Source: Deltaproteobacteria bacterium (GTDB lineage Bacteria; Desulfobacterota; Syntrophobacteria; Syntrophobacterales; Syntrophobacteraceae). From it: a stretch of DNA of 64,000 nt. Positions 62,840-64,000 of the stretch are shown one piece after another. The stretch is taken from NCBI GenBank assembly GCA_012517315.1, contig JAAYVE010000029.1, positions 62,001 through 126,000 on the forward strand, in the 5' to 3' direction. The notes beneath the pieces are model-generated. The model ran no database searches. It saw only the letters and a program-made list of their open reading frames with translations, and had not been told where the DNA came from. The position numbers and the translations under genes are program-made. The stretch's first letter is position 1, and every line of letters starts with the position of its first letter.

Positions 62840-63952
62840 ATGATCCAGGCAAAGCGTTTGGTCGAGGGGATGCTTCAAGAGGCCGGGGTTCAGCTCGACG
62901 GTCCCAACCCGTGGGACATCCATGTCAAAGATGAGAGGCTCTTCGAAAGGGTGCTCCGCTGGAAGAACTTGGGGCTTGGGGAAGCATACATGGACGGCTG
63001 GTGGGAATGCCCCCGGGTGGACGAGTTCATCTGCCGCATCCTCAAAGCGAAGCTGGATGAAAGACTGCGGTTCAACATCAGAGATCTGCCTCACCTGCTC
63101 CCCGCCTTGTTCGTCAACCTTCAGTCCAAGGGGAGAGTCCGCCTTTCAGCCGAGGCCCACTATGATCGGGACACGGAGCTGTTCATGTCTTTCCTGGACC
63201 CCTTCAACCAATACAGCTGCGCCTACTTCAACGGCACCGGTGACCTGAACGAAGCTCAAGAGAGGAAATTGGATCTCATTTGTCGCAAAATCGACCTCAA
63301 GCCGGGGGATCGGGTGCTGGATATCGGATGCGGATGGGGCGGATTCGCCCGATACGCCGCGGAGCGATACGGCTGCGTGGTGACAGCCATCAACGTCTGC
63401 CGGGATCAGATCCGGTATGCGAGGGAGTTTTGCCGGGATCTGCCGGTGCTGATCATGGAATGTGACTACCGCGACTGCACGGAAACCTTTCATAAGATCG
63501 TTTCCATAGGGATGTTCGAGCACGTGGGCTACAGGAACTACCGTCTGTTCATGCGCTGCGTCCGTAGATGCCTCAACGACGACGGGATATTCCTCCTCCA
63601 GACCATCGGGAGCAACCAGTCTCGTGTAAGGACCGACCCATGGATCGGCACCTATATTTTTCCGGACAGCATGCTGCCCAGCATTGCTCAGATCGGACGC
63701 GCCATCGAGGGTCTTTTTGTGATGGAGGATTGGCATAATCTCGGTCCCCATTACGACAGGACGCTCATGGCTTGGTACCGCAATTTTCAGGGAGCGTGGG
63801 AAAGGCTCAGGAAAAGGTTCGACGATCGCTTCAGACGCATGTGGGAATACTACCTGCTCTCCTGTGCTGGGGCTTTCCGTGCCCGCAGCATTCAATTGTG
63901 GCAAATCGTCCTGACTCCTTGCGGCAGGGCTCAGCCTGCATGCCGCCTCTGA
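62840..63952 (+). CDS. cfa: Cyclopropane-fatty-acyl-phospholipid synthase
   Basis: A 370-residue SAM-dependent enzyme that adds a methylene across cis double bonds of membrane lipids. LGLGEAYMDGWWECP, DPFNQYSCAYF and the SAM loop VLDIGCGWGGFARYAAE follow E. coli Cfa closely, as do SIGMFEHVG, ALQTIGS-like LLQTIGSN and AGAFRARSIQLWQ near the C-terminus. The start at 62840 follows GGAGG. It is monocistronic; the last 48 bases of the window are non-coding. Confidence 0.96.
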   Translation: MIQAKRLVEGMLQEAGVQLDGPNPWDIHVKDERLFERVLRWKNLGLGEAYMDGWWECPRVDEFICRILKAKLDERLRFNIRDLPHLLPALFVNLQSKGRVRLSAEAHYDRDTELFMSFLDPFNQYSCAYFNGTGDLNEAQERKLDLICRKIDLKPGDRVLDIGCGWGGFARYAAERYGCVVTAINVCRDQIRYAREFCRDLPVLIMECDYRDCTETFHKIVSIGMFEHVGYRNYRLFMRCVRRCLNDDGIFLLQTIGSNQSRVRTDPWIGTYIFPDSMLPSIAQIGRAIEGLFVMEDWHNLGPHYDRTLMAWYRNFQGAWERLRKRFDDRFRRMWEYYLLSCAGAFRARSIQLWQIVLTPCGRAQPACRL

Positions 63953-64000
63953 AGCGTCGCTTTTCCTGTTGCGTCGTTCCCCCTCATTTGGTACATAGGA

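Overview
The window comes from an anaerobic sulfate-reducing bacterium, most likely a deltaproteobacterium (Desulfobacterota / Thermodesulfobacteriota), perhaps near the Syntrophobacter-like lineages. The main evidence is a complete dissimilatory sulfate-activation and APS-reduction block (aprB, aprA, sat, qmoA, qmoB) next to beta-oxidation genes, two branched-chain amino acid ABC transporters, hopanoid side-chain genes and NtrBC-type regulators. The family-level placement is inference. I see no insertion sequence, prophage, integrase or CRISPR array, so this looks like ordinary chromosome with interesting local arrangements.

Layout. 1-3.7 kb: end of a TolC-like channel, then a MacA/MacB-type efflux system. 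4-9.1 kb: tRNA-Gly(TCC), a threonine dehydratase-like enzyme, pyrR behind an intrinsic terminator, endonuclease III lacking one cluster cysteine, a thioesterase and small zinc-finger proteins. 9.2-21 kb (minus strand): the sulfate-reduction island. aprBA has a consensus promoter far upstream and a strong terminator before sat. sat is followed by a 99-residue unknown. qmoA and qmoB are followed by a soluble HdrC-HdrB (HdrD-like) fusion where the membrane subunit QmoC would be expected, then a cysteine-rich small protein and two YkgJ-type proteins. An FNR-type palindrome lies upstream of qmoA.

21-30.7 kb: a TrkA-type potassium channel, a thiolase / enoyl-CoA hydratase / acyl-CoA dehydrogenase operon with a textbook promoter, an S21-like ribosomal protein, a second-type EF-G and an MltD-like transglycosylase. 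30.7-35.4 kb: a glycerophosphodiesterase and a hopanoid-modification group (HpnG-like nucleosidase, a CruF-like membrane protein, HpnH, HpnA) without a squalene-hopene cyclase in the window. 35.7-45.3 kb: livKHMGF, rarA and a histidine kinase / sigma-54 activator pair whose C-terminus looks like a winged helix instead of a Fis-type domain.

45.3-64 kb: RNase HI, a DHH phosphoesterase, tRNA-Gly(GCC), a degenerate KptA-like protein, a second liv operon on the minus strand divergent from a bifunctional proline utilisation enzyme (PutA), then a universal stress protein, a zinc alcohol dehydrogenase, a chemoreceptor, an OsmC protein and a cyclopropane-fatty-acid synthase. Together the genes describe a cell that oxidises fatty and amino acids and passes electrons to sulfate through Qmo/Apr. 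Promoter-proximal palindromes of related sequence before the beta-oxidation operon and putA hint at shared control of carbon catabolism.
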